Source: Tetraselmis striata (taxonomy: Eukaryota > Chlorophyta > Chlorodendrophyceae > Chlorodendrales > Chlorodendraceae). Taken from it: DNA of 64,000 bases. A program made the position numbers and the translations under genes. Below the pieces are notes generated by a model. That model saw nothing but the letters and a program-made list of their open reading frames with translations, ran no database searches and had not been told where the DNA came from. The DNA is taken from the NCBI GenBank assembly GCA_006384855.1, contig VCJN01003215.1:1-64000 (forward strand), read 5' to 3'. This document shows positions 23,361-33,615 of this stretch, piece after piece (position 1 is the stretch's first letter; every line of letters begins with the position of its first letter).

Positions 23361-24769
23361 TCACTATAGTAAATCAAGTACAGTTAAGATCGCCCCAATA
23401 TTGTCAGGATTAATCAACCACAAACACATTTTCTATTTCTCTATTTTCTTCTTTTTCATTTTCCTTTTGTCTTTTCCTTTTCTTTTTAAATCTCGGTAAC
23501 CCTTGGAAATTCTCACCTGGTTTGCCGGTATTGATCCCCTTGCCCCCAAACTCATCTTATATTTCTTTATTTTCTTGTTTTTCCTTTTTCTTCTTCCTTT
23601 TCTTTTCAACATTTCTACTGTATTCATTTGTATATATTCTCTTCATAATACAACAGTTTTTTAACTATAATATTACTGGTTTTATTTACTTCTTTTTGTA
23701 TTTCTTTTCAGATCCATTTTATGTCTTCTAATTCAGTGGTATGTGGTATGGGTGACGGCGATGATGAATATGCTGATGGCGGCGACCAACGAGGCAAGAA
23801 TCCAGGATCCGGGAAGTGGCTCATTTATACCACACCACGTAACTGCCCTCCCCTGCCCCCCCCCACAAACCCACAAACCCCCACTTTGCGTCCCAGCATC
23901 ATGTTGGCAGTCCCCTACGGCGCCCCTGCCAGGAATGATGTGGAATGTGGAATGCGATGGCGGACTGATAAGACCTCATTGCTCATGTGCAAGCCGCAGG
24001 TGTGCTGACATCCTGTCGTCCTCGCCCTTGGCGGGGGTTTAGGGTTTTAGTAGGGTTTTAGTAGGGTGTTCTGGAGCTTGCCAGCCCGGGTGGAACGCAT
24101 CAGGGAGTGATGGACGAATGCTGCGTGGGATCTGAGTGGGCTGGGCCCACCGCTCAGGCCTCAGGGGGCTGCGCCTGCCGCACCGCCGCCCAGATGCACG
24201 CCCACAGCTGGCTCGCACCCGCCGCACGCAGCGATCGTCCCTCGCCCACCTTGGCGCGCGCCGCACGCGGTCTGTCCTCGAGGCCACCCACAGCGCGCTG
24301 TGCCCCCGGCCGCCACAGCATTTGCGGCGCTGGGGCCCGGGGCGTGGGAGTGCGACTGTGGTGGCCGCTAAGCAATACCGTCACCAGCTTTGTACCCCGG
24401 CGCGTTCCCAGTTCTCTGGCGGTGCGAGAAGGAGCTGCCTAGGAGCAAGCAGGACCCCCCCCCCCCCCCTTCATCCACCCCTCTTAGCATGGGAGGACTG
24501 CTGTGCCTCTTCGGACCCTGGCCCTGACAGGCAATCTCTGCGGCTGCAACCAGCAGTCACACCTCGCTGCCCTGATGGTCGCATCGCTGAAAGGATTGGC
24601 CAGGGGGGGGGGGGGGGGGGAGGGAGCGGCGTGACAGACCCGGCACATTTGCTCCAACAGCGTGTCGTGCTCGCGCCACTCTCCAGCTTACAGGCACAGC
24701 CCAATGCGGCGCGGTGCACCGTGCTGCCCCCTGGCGGCGCCCCCCCGAGACCGCAGCCCGGCCCGCCGC
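22391..24769. other. intergenic: microsatellite and pyrimidine-rich island
   Basis: No gene recognised. Contains the TGTAA at 22641 for the upstream gene, a (CA)n run at about 23298-23360, a T/C-rich stretch at 23420-23720, and telomere-like TTTTAG repeats at 24036-24070. C15 (about 24455) and G19 (about 24603) runs precede the 3' end of DSS1. Confidence 0.5.
23298..23360. repeat. (CA)n microsatellite
   Basis: About 31 uninterrupted CA units. Read in any frame it gives Thr-His or Val-Cys repeats, which are not genes. Confidence 0.95.
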
Positions 24770-25347
24770 TCACCGCTTGGCGGACAGCTCCGCCTTGAGG
24801 CGCGCCGTGAACTGGTCGCCCAGCTCCTCGTCCTCCCACTCGGGCGCCCAGAGGCTGGTGGGCCCCTCGCCCTCCACGTCCTCCACCGCCTCATGCTCAA
24901 ACTCCTCGAACAAGTCGTCCTCCTCCAGCGTCAGCTCCGCCTGCTTCTCCTCCGCCTCAACTACGGGGGAACCAACGGGGCAGCCGAGGAGCCAGAGGCG
25001 AGGGTCAAATTGATGCAGCGGCAAGCCGCGCTGGAGATCTACCGCCTGCTGGGGGACGCGGGCAGGCTCGCGAGGATCGCAGGCACCCAACCACCCCTCC
25101 TGGACGCACCGCGCGGCGTGGGCAGCAGATCCGCCCCGCTAGCCCGCGAGGATCGTCGTGGGAGCAGGCGGATATGTTGTGTCGGCGGGCCGGCAGATAG
25201 ATAGGTGGCGAACACATAAAACGGGGATAAGGGCGCGGGAATAGCGGAATCATTACGAATAATAGGTGGGCACAGCCACGCACCTGCGGCGTTTGCCTCC
25301 GCCGCTTTCTCCGCCTTGCCCTTGCTGTCAGCCTTGGGGCCCGCCAT
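24770..25347 (-). CDS. DSS1: DSS1/SEM1 (26S proteasome subunit RPN15)
   Basis: Small acidic protein that stabilises the proteasome lid and also acts with BRCA2-type and TREX-2 complexes. Two minus-strand exons, 25347-25284 and 24960-24770, with the phase closing across a GTT codon; 84 aa (family about 70-90). The exon 2 product has the family pattern: acidic LEEDDLFEEFE, then the Trp-containing SLWAPEWEDEELGDQF and a C-terminal helix RLKAELSAKR. The N-terminus is Lys/Ala-rich. Donor gtgcgt, acceptor gtag. A TGTAA on the minus strand (24692-24688) lies 78 bp past the stop. Confidence 0.93.
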
Positions 25348-25719
25348 GCTTTTAAAAGTGCTGCGACTGGAATGGGCTGCGGATTTTCACAAGGGGGCGC
25401 TGTCCACCTGTCTGCCTGTTCTGTCTGTCGATCTGTCTGTGGCCGGTTGAGGGTTTCTCGGTACCGGTACCCGTATGCGAACGTACAGGGAGTCGCTACA
25501 GGTGGTGCGGAGCCGCCAGCGACCGCTCGAGTGACTGCTGATGACCAAACGGGCAGCTAAGTTAAATAAAAGGAAACTCAGAAAAAATATCCTAGAGCAG
25601 GGTCGATCATGTAGAGAACGCTGAACCAGGCTGAACAACAGAACTGCTGGCAGCGCTTGTTTGCCGGCTAGAAAAATCGATGCGAACCGTGGTGCGGGAA
25701 TTTGACGACGAGAATTCGG
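25348..25719. other. upstream of DSS1, no gene seen
   Basis: Should hold the DSS1 promoter. A TCTGTCTGTC-type short repeat lies near 25410-25440, and AGTCGCTA at 25491 is one of several dispersed copies of that motif. Confidence 0.4.
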
Positions 25720-25994
25720 GGTAAGTAAAGTGAAGTTCGCCCCGCGACATCGGCCGAAGCCGCCCCAGCACTTGACCTCTTGCGTCAACTGCAGTCGTAG
25801 GTCTGGCATAGCCCTAAGACCATTGAAAAAACAAACCCCAAGGCCATTGCCTCATTCGAACCCCGAAGGGCTAATGCATCAACCGGGTAAACCAGGGACA
25901 CGCCGGGCGATACTGCCGAAATACAAATACCAGGAATCGATCCAGGGACTTCTCGTGTACGAGACGACCGCTCAACCGAGCTGACAAGGGATGT
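25720..25994 (-). repeat. tRNA-derived SINE, copy D
   Basis: Near full length in reverse. The reverse complement has TTGTCAGCTCGGTTGAGCGG, the TCTCGTACACGAGA hairpin, GGATCGATTCCTGG, and a body ending GGGGCGAACTTCACTTTAC. About 25 bp (aaaaaacaaaccccaaggcc) have been inserted or duplicated in the body. Its 5' end directly abuts the LINE tail at 25995. Confidence 0.8.
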
Positions 25995-26160
25995 AATTCC
26001 ATCACTGGGCTTCAATTAGTCTTGCAGAATGCTTTGGCAATTTCCTTGACTATAACCGAGCGTCGCCTACCCCGGGCTTTCCGTAATAACTGGATCGCTG
26101 CCTAAACGGCCGCCGTCGTAGAGACGCTGCAAGGGTTTCACTGGTGCCAGTCTTGTCCTG
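25995..26160 (+). repeat. LINE 3' tail fragment
   Basis: Matches the tails at 36385, 36905 and (inverted) 37570: 'aattccatcactggg.ttcaattagtcttgcag', 'agcgtcgcctacc', 'taaacggccg' and 'gcaagggtttcactggtgcc'. It ends in a G-run of about 19 where other copies have CCGGGGGCGG. Confidence 0.65.
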
Positions 26161-27019
26161 GGGGGGGGGGGGGGGGGGAGCGGATGTACGGAGTTCGGGG
26201 TGCGGGCCGACCCGGTCTGTGAATTGATAGGTCCGAATATCAACGAAGCATAAGGATATATAGAAAAACAATACATGCATGTCCCCACTCTTCACATATT
26301 TGTCAGATGGTGCTGCCCACGAATAGTACTTGTATTATTAACGAAACTATACCGGATTTACATGTTCCTCCACAAGATATGCGAAGTGCACTTTCACCGC
26401 CAGCGAGGACAGTACATGTACGATGTATTGCGAAGTTGCCGCTGCGGCATTATTAATCGCTCTTACAATGCGCAATAAAAACTCGCAAATGCACAATGAC
26501 ACCGGACTTGTGTTCGTTACTCTTCGCTTCATATATATTACATGCCCCTGCAAATCATGCATCGTGTTCAATTCTCCATTCTGTCCCGTCTTGAGAGACA
26601 TGCATGGTCGCACGTTAGGTAACATCAATTTGGGAATGGGTATTTCTAGTCTAAGAAGAACTCGAATTTTCGGCACATTGAATTTTTTAGATAGGAATTC
26701 ATACGAATGAACTGTTCAAAGAATGCAATTTCCGCAGGCGATTCGCCCTACACTCAATGCCCAACACAAAGCATTGAGGCATTTGGCGCAAGCAATTTGC
26801 CCATCGTTCGTCTTTGCACTATGACCACAGCAATTTTCGGTGACCTGAGTATATTTAAAGTGAAGGAAGTTGGAGGGAGCGCACATCAACGAGTAGGCGA
26901 ACGCTTCATTCCCGTTTTTGGTGCCGCCGTCGTGCCTTCGCGCCTTCGCGGCTCCGTCATGTGGAGGCCGTTGCACTTGGTTCTCAAGAGTGAACATAGT
27001 GGCGATATAAACTAGTTTT
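26161..27019. other. intergenic, no gene seen
   Basis: G-run at 26161-26179, then moderately AT-rich sequence with only short open frames and no recognised protein. Confidence 0.4.
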
Positions 27020-27760
27020 CGGTCAACTTTGAATTTTTTTGCTTGGCGCAATGATGCCGGAGCAAGCCAGTCCATGCTTCAACTAGTTTGGTCAACTTTG
27101 GTCAACTCTGCATCAACTTTGGATTTTTTGCTTGCCCCTGTGCAGCTAGTCTAGGCTTCGGAGTGCAGGGAACAAATACACACACACACACACACATACA
27201 CACACACACACCACTGCAAAGCGCGTGCAATAATGCGGGAGAACTGGGTGCACGACGTCCATGTGTTGCGGCGTTTTGACCCGGACAGTGCATATAAGGT
27301 GTACAACAGATTTCATTGAGCTGAAACGGCAAAACTGCTAATACTTAACGGACTGCGTGCCTTTCCCAAGGGCAAACACAGCTTAAGGCGATATACCAGC
27401 ATTTTCCGGTGATTGTGTCACACACAGCAGTCCTAAGGCAATCTTGGCCTTATAGCCCGAGTCAATATGTCAAGTGAATCACCCCTAAAAAAACTGAAGT
27501 TCACACCGATGTCCACTGCTTCGAATGTGTCGTTTATTCTCATTTGCCTTTGCTCATATTGGGTCAGTTTATTCGGTCAACTTTGGATTTTCACTTGGCG
27601 CAATGCTAGAGCAAGCCAGTCCACTCTCCGACTTTGCTAAGCTTTTCTTAACTTTGGATCAACTTCGGATTTTTTGCTTGACCCTATGCCATAGCAAGCC
27701 AGTCCAAGCTCCGGAGTGCAAGCAACAGACACACACCAGTGCAGATTTCGTGCAATAATG
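27020..27760 (+). repeat. pair of direct repeats of about 200 bp
   Basis: 27020-27240 and 27555-27760 share 'ggtcaactttg', 'cttggcgcaatg', 'agcaagccagtcca', 'tttggattttttgcttg', 'ttcggagtgca' and 'gtgcaataatg' in the same order. A (CA)n stretch (27178-27210) is expanded in the first copy. Confidence 0.65.
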
Positions 27761-27934
27761 ACAATGCTCGTAACAACATGTGATCGCGTGACTTCGCATG
27801 TACTCGATTGTCCCTCGCAGTAATTCGCATGTATTGTACAGATGGATTACTGCCAATTAACGGCTCCAGTACTTGCAAAAGTGCACACCCGCACCATAAT
27901 CATCCATGTACGGCCCGGCGGAATGTTCTAAACC

Positions 27935-28170
27935 AGTAATTATGGGGTTTCTCAACAATTGTGCTGTCCTAGTGCAACCCGTACGGTATGTTTGTGGTTT
28001 CAACCGGTTAAGTTACTAAACGTACCATCTTGTTTCAGTACGGGCTGCCCCATCGCCCACGAGCCTTGCGCTCCCGGCCGGGGAGCTACTTAAAAACAGC
28101 GCCACCACAAGCGGCTTCGCGTATTTGTGCGCGCGAGGATCGCATAGCTTGATCAAGTCGCAGGATTCAA
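27935..28170 (+). repeat. LTR-like repeat, copy 1
   Basis: Collinear with 43480-43775 and 45825-45960: 'tggggtttctcaaca', 'tggtttcaaccggtt', 'gtttcagtacgggctgcccc', 'gctcccggccggggagcta' and, with copy 2 only, 'cttcgcgtatttgtgcgcgcgagg'. Lies directly before the inverted-repeat arm at 28156. Confidence 0.6.
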
Positions 28171-29880
28171 GGACCCGCCACAAACGGCCACGCACCCCGC
28201 TCAGGCCCCTGCAGCACCCAGCCGGGCACGCGTGTGTTAGGGGTTAATAGCGCCAACCATATGGAGGTGGGGGTGATGCCGCCGGGCCTGCCGCACCCAA
28301 GATCCTCCGCTCCTGGTGGACCGCTGCCTGGCGGCGGGCGCCAAGCCCTTCGACCAGTGTCGACCAACAAATTGGAATTGAAATTGAAATTGATTACAAC
28401 TTCTAGTCTGCTTCATCCATTCGTTAAGACTGAGTTGTTCTTAGGACCTGCTATCCCTGACCACAATGGGGAACACGAAGTCTTATCACAGCTTATCTGT
28501 CATCCTCCTATGTTTCCTAGCCCCTCCTTCGTCGAGTGGGCTATAGCGAAGACAACAGCGCCCCCCTTCTGTCCCTACCTAATAAGTCCGACCCATCCCA
28601 TCCACAGCTCAGCAGGCACGCTAATGCAACTACAGGCGTCCCACCCGCTGCTACTGAGGTGTGATGGGGGAGGGGAGCTAACCGAAATAGCTGCATGGTG
28701 CTCAGTATTTATGTACCGCTGAGCCGGCTAGCTTGGTGGGGTGGGGGCTACAATGCCCTCCATCCCTAATCTTTTTAGCACAGTATATATACTGCGTTTA
28801 ATGGCATGATATATAACTTCGTCTGGTGCCGCGTGTACCAAGCCCGCGGGTCGGGCAATACACTGTCTATAATACTTGCGGGGAAAAGTGTTGGTAAATT
28901 CGAAAACATGCATTCCGGGCGTATCGGCTAAAAACGTCCGTAGTTCTTGGGTGGAGGCGCTGATAGTCGCGGGCGCGCGTCCGGCTTGGGGTTGGGCGCC
29001 TTGCCGGCGGAGAGTATCCGCAGACGGCCCACCTACGGCTGCAAGGGGGTCGTCCGGCGCGGGGGGCGACGGAGGCGCTGGGCCTCTGCCGCAATGCTGG
29101 GCCATGCGGGACGCCTGGGCTGGTGTGATGGTTGTGGAGGTATGCTCGAGGGGGGCGGTGGCCTCCGAGGTCTCTCCTGTCGCGGTGGGGGCTTGGGCTG
29201 CGGCCGGTGGAGCCGGCGGCTCGGAGTGCGGGGCTGGATCGACGCATGTCGCCGGCTGATCGACTTCCGGTGGCGGGTCGTCGTCGTCCATCTCCGTGTC
29301 TTGAGGGGCTGCCGCGGCCGGGGGGTGGCCGCTTGTAGCTTGCTACTTGGTGTTGGCGGAAGCTCCCAGGGGAGCTGCCGTGGTGCATCGCCGACTGGTC
29401 GGCTGTAGTCGGCGCCGGTTGATGAATAGTCTCCATCCTCTCCCGCCCATGTAGGTGCATGGTATTGGCTGCGACGAGTTTCGCGTCGGATCCCGTGTTA
29501 TTGGTGAGTCCAACTCTGCTCACCCCTGCCGGAGCGGCGGCAGCCGGTTTAGGGGCGCGTCGGGTCACCGCCCGGACGTCGTGAGCTGATGTGTATACCC
29601 CGAGCTTGGGGCCGAGGGTACGAATCGGGTTCATACACATACGGCTGCGGCGCAGGTCGACCCCCGTCGTTCGGTTGCGGGTCACCAGATCGCTGAATCA
29701 GGCAGCGGCCCACCAAGATCGGACGGAAGACCATGGGTGCGGTGGGCCTGGCGGCATCACCCCCACCTCCATATGATGGGCGTTGTTAACCCCTAAGACC
29801 TGCGCCCGGCTGGGTGCGGCAGGGGGCTAAGCGGGGTGGCCGGTTGTGGTGGGTTCTTGGATCCTGCGACGACTACCGGG
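28156..29880. mobile_element. inverted-repeat element with a gag-like ORF
   Basis: Arms 28156-28335 and 29700-29873 are inverted copies at roughly 80% identity by eye, sharing 'ggcatcacccccacctccat', 'taacccctaa', 'gcccggctgggtg' and 'aatcctgcgac' (as read on the + strand of the right arm). Between them lie about 1.36 kb with a 187-codon ORF on the minus strand. Long inverted ends with a gag-like ORF fit a non-autonomous DIRS-type or fold-back element; no polymerase or transposase is seen. Confidence 0.55.
28728..29291 (-). CDS. unrecognised gag-like ORF inside the inverted-repeat element
   Basis: 187 codons starting MDDDDPPPEVDQ. The first 110 residues are Pro/Ala-rich and probably disordered. 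The C-terminal 75 residues look folded (TQELRTFLADTPG, FEFTNTFPRKYYRQC, EVIYHAIKRSIYTVLKRLG). No domain is recognised. An overlapping longer frame upstream (29685) is Arg/Pro/His-rich and looks like a shadow, although its first 50 residues could be part of the same protein after a frameshift. Confidence 0.4.
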   Translation of the reverse strand: MDDDDPPPEVDQPATCVDPAPHSEPPAPPAAAQAPTATGETSEATAPLEHTSTTITPAQASRMAQHCGRGPAPPSPPAPDDPLAAVGGPSADTLRRQGAQPQAGRAPATISASTQELRTFLADTPGMHVFEFTNTFPRKYYRQCIARPAGLVHAAPDEVIYHAIKRSIYTVLKRLGMEGIVAPTPPS

Positions 29881-32578
29881 GATCCCTACTACTAGGGGCT
29901 TTTCAAATAATATTCGTATGCCCGCGGTAGCGCATTCTGCCCTGCAACAACCGTGTACAAGGGACTGCTAAAAACAACTACTCTTGTACGACCCCGGCCT
30001 TGCGTCGCCTCTTCGAGATCCGCGTATGAGTGGGGGAGGGGGGCGTGTACCACTCGGACGGGGGTAGCCTACTCGCGAGGGTTGTTCGAAATAAAATCGT
30101 GTTATCGTACCGCGGTATGACCCGTGGCGTGACCGCGACCTTCAGAAGACCCCCCCTCCCCCCCCCCAAACACCCGTATGTGTTGTACCTGTGAATCACT
30201 CGAATCCCGGCCTAGTGCAACGGAGTGTTCGGCGGTGCCCTGCGGCCGACCCGTTCGGAACACCTGGGAATCCCGTGAGAACGGGCAAGGGCGGCGAGCG
30301 CGAGGAGTTGGGAGCCCGGCACTCAAAAACGGGGCGGGCGTTTGGGGGTGAAGCGGCCGGGCATGGCAGCGACTCAGAGGCCATGAGACAGGAGCCGGGG
30401 TGCCCTGAGGGAGTAGCAGCCATATAGCGGGAGGAGCTAGCTGGCGGCCAGGTCGGTCAGGCCGTGGACGGGCGGAAAACCCTACATCGACGAGGCGCGC
30501 TGCGGAGGCGAGCGGCGCGCGGGCGAGTAAGACTGGCATGCCTACCACGGAGTGACGACACGAGGACCGAAGGGGGGGGGGGGGGGGGAAGGGGGGTTGG
30601 TGCTCGCCTTTTCCCCTCCAGTCCCCCCTTGGAGAACCTACTTCAATAGCTCAGGCGAGCAAGATGCATACAACATCGGCGGACCGCGGCCGGGGCCGGT
30701 GGACCGCCACAGCAACCGGCGCGGTGATGGGGCGATCAACGCTGCGACCTGTGGGATATTTTCAGCGATGGCGGCAGGTGGAGCCAAGAACGACGCAGCA
30801 CGACGACCGAAATTGCATGCGCGGTGCCGGTGAATTACATACGTACAAGCACATGCATTCGTAACCCCCGTACTGCCAATTGGCTGTAAACGCTCGTACT
30901 GGCGACTATCCGTAGTTCTCGGGAAGATAACACAACTACTAATCACGTGATGTTATTAGGAGTCGGGGTTTGGAAACGAAAGAGGATGGCCGGAAGCTTG
31001 AGCTGTAATTACACTATACGTGTTCCCTTCTATGGTTCGAGATGAAATACCCTAAGATCAATTCAGTCTGAGCGGTGGAGAGCAGCAGGGCAGCACGTAG
31101 TAATTAATTTCAATCTCAATTTCAGGTGTGCGGATGGTTGAGCCGCACTCGACTGTGGCTGTAAGAAGCGCCGCACCGAGGAAGGCCTAATTGAAGTATG
31201 TAGGGTTGGACGGTCCGGTCCGGACACGGGGCGCTCATCCCGTCGTTGAGCTGCTACGGTTTGCCGTGCGGCGGTCGACGAAGGGTGACTACCTCGCAAA
31301 GCGCAAGTAACTCCGACGGAAGGTGCCCCACGCCATCACTCGAGCTCACCTTCGCACGTCCACGGCCCCGACCGCCACAGCGCCCGCGTTCGCGCCCGGG
31401 ACCAGCGAGTGTCGCCGCTACGCGAGCAGTAGGAGCGGCCTTGTCGTTGCTGGTGATTGTCGCCCCGAAGACCCGACGCCCGTAGTCGCGCAGTCATCAA
31501 GTCTCCGACAATCGCAAAGCCCAAATGCTCCGCTGTGGGCTGAAAATGCTGAGCCCGCAGCACATCCAACACCCCCGGTCACCGTGCACACGATTGATCT
31601 CGTTGAACCTCCGTAGAATGGCTAGACGAAAACGAAACGCCTTGTCGATGGCCTCGGTATGGTTCCGAGCGCGCGCGAGCGAGGTAAGGGGTGAAGTCTT
31701 GATTAGCAGCTGAAACGTAGGGTAGCACTCAACTTGTCGAGAGCCTCGAATAGAGCGGCTGTGTGAGCCCCAAGACATGTCATCCGAATGTACAACCCCC
31801 CTCGTAAGTTAGTCTTGCCAAGTACGTATCTGTCCGTATCGCCACATTAGCACCGGCTCTAGCTGCGGACAGGCGAGAGGTTCAGTGGCGCATTTTTATG
31901 ACCTAAGTAACTTGTACTATTCATCAACGGCTTGAGATGTGATAGGTGGCGGAAGGGGGGGGGGGGGGGGGGGGGGGGGGCTGCCTGTTACGCTCCTGAT
32001 TCCGTTGTGCGCTGGTTCGAATCCTGCCCTCCCCCTCGGTGGAAATATAGCCGAGGGGGGTAGGGGGAAATATGACCAGTCATATCGCTATTCTTCGGCA
32101 AGCCACACGTTCCTTAGGGTGAAACGTCGCTATCCTGTAATCCTATTAGTCCATCGTCGCTAGGAGTTGCGCGTCGCTACGAGTCGCTATATTTATCGGA
32201 TGATGTGGCGATCACATGTGGCGTCGCCTCAGCCCCAAAAAGTACTGGGGTAACGCTGACGAGGGACGACGCATCGTCCGTCTTGCGCTGCCCATATCGG
32301 CAGCCTCGACTATGCTTGGTGCTGACACCGCGACAAAGCATCGTCGCCAGGCAGCCACACCCTGTCCGCCTGCTGTGCTGCCAACCTTCCAAGACCTCGA
32401 GTCCCCTCTTGCTCCACGGAACGAATAGGAACTCCGCTCACCTGTGCCTTCTCACCGCCTTCGACCCCGCTCTCGGCGATAGCCACCGGAGTTCAGTCAG
32501 CAGTGGCAGAATAAGCGCACGGGGTTTTCCGACAGCATAGGTCCGTGTATCAGCAGCGAGGTGAGTACGGCAGCGGCG
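29881..32578. other. repeat-rich intergenic before citrate synthase
   Basis: No host gene recognised. Contains C and G runs (about 30155, 30568, 31955), a stretch near 31100 that is an inverted relative of 28370-28430 (aattgaaattgaaattg), and weak minus-strand frames at 31336-31778 (for example LARARNHTEAIDKAF). AGTCGCTA motifs occur at 32173-32189. The last 100 bp should contain the citrate synthase leader. Confidence 0.4.
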
Positions 32579-33584
32579 ATGGGGGGCTCCGGGGAACCGG
32601 CGACGGCGACAGTAACGCTGCCGGGCGGCGAGACGTTGTCGCTGCCGCTCCTGACGGACGCGGCGGGCGGGCGCTTCCTGGACGTGCGCGGCCTGTACGC
32701 CTCCTCTGGCCTCTGCTGCTTCGACCCCGGCTTCGGCAGCACCGCCAGCTGCGAGTCCGCTATCACCTTCATCGACGGCGCGGCCGGCCTCCTGCTTTAC
32801 AGAGGTGCGTACGCTGAGCTATGTCGGCTTTGCGCTGTGGGGAGTGTGAGTGCACTTGGGTCGGCTTCGCCGAAATCATGGCATGCCAAGATCGATGAAG
32901 TGGAGTTTTTAATTTTTATTTTAGTATTCAAAGGTATAGGGCGATGGTAATGGCAGTGCAGCGCGGCAGTCTGGCGATCTACGACACGGCAGAAGCCTGT
33001 TGCAGCGGGGGCAGCGGTGGATGCCGCCCCCTGTGTAGCAGTGGATGGATTGATGGGTAGGGTGGATGTACAGAAGTTGGCCTCCCGGTGCGTCGGCCGA
33101 CATTCTGCTGGCTAGCGAAGACCCTGAGCTCCCCGTCCCTTGAGCAGGCTACCCCATCCAGCAGCTGGCGGAGAAGGGCGACATCGTGGACTGCGCGCTG
33201 CTGCTCTTCGACGGCGAGCTGCCGAGCGCGGAACAGCGCCTGGAGTTCCAGACGGAGGCTCGCGCGGCGCGCATGGTGCACGAGAGCCTCATCAAGTTCT
33301 ACTCTGGCTTCCGAAGCGACGCGCACCCGATGGCCATCATGGTGGGCGTCGTCGGCGCGCTCTCCAGCTTTTTCAACGACAGCTTTGACGTCACCTCCGA
33401 GGCCAGCCGCCGCGCCTGCTGCATCAACATCGTCGCGAAGATGCCCACGCTCGCAGCCATCGCGTACAAGACGTCGGTGCGCACACGCCATCAGATCGAA
33501 ACCTCACGCCATAATTCTAAGACTACGGGGAAGGAATCGTGACTGTTGATAAGAGAGAGGTTTAGGAAAGTATGAGATGGTGGG

Positions 33585-33615
<31 letters not shown>

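Noticed and set aside
31982-32050. tRNA gene suggested by GCTGGTTCGAATCCTGCC
   Set aside because: The T-arm-like string is good, but no D-arm or anticodon arm can be built upstream, where there is a long G run.
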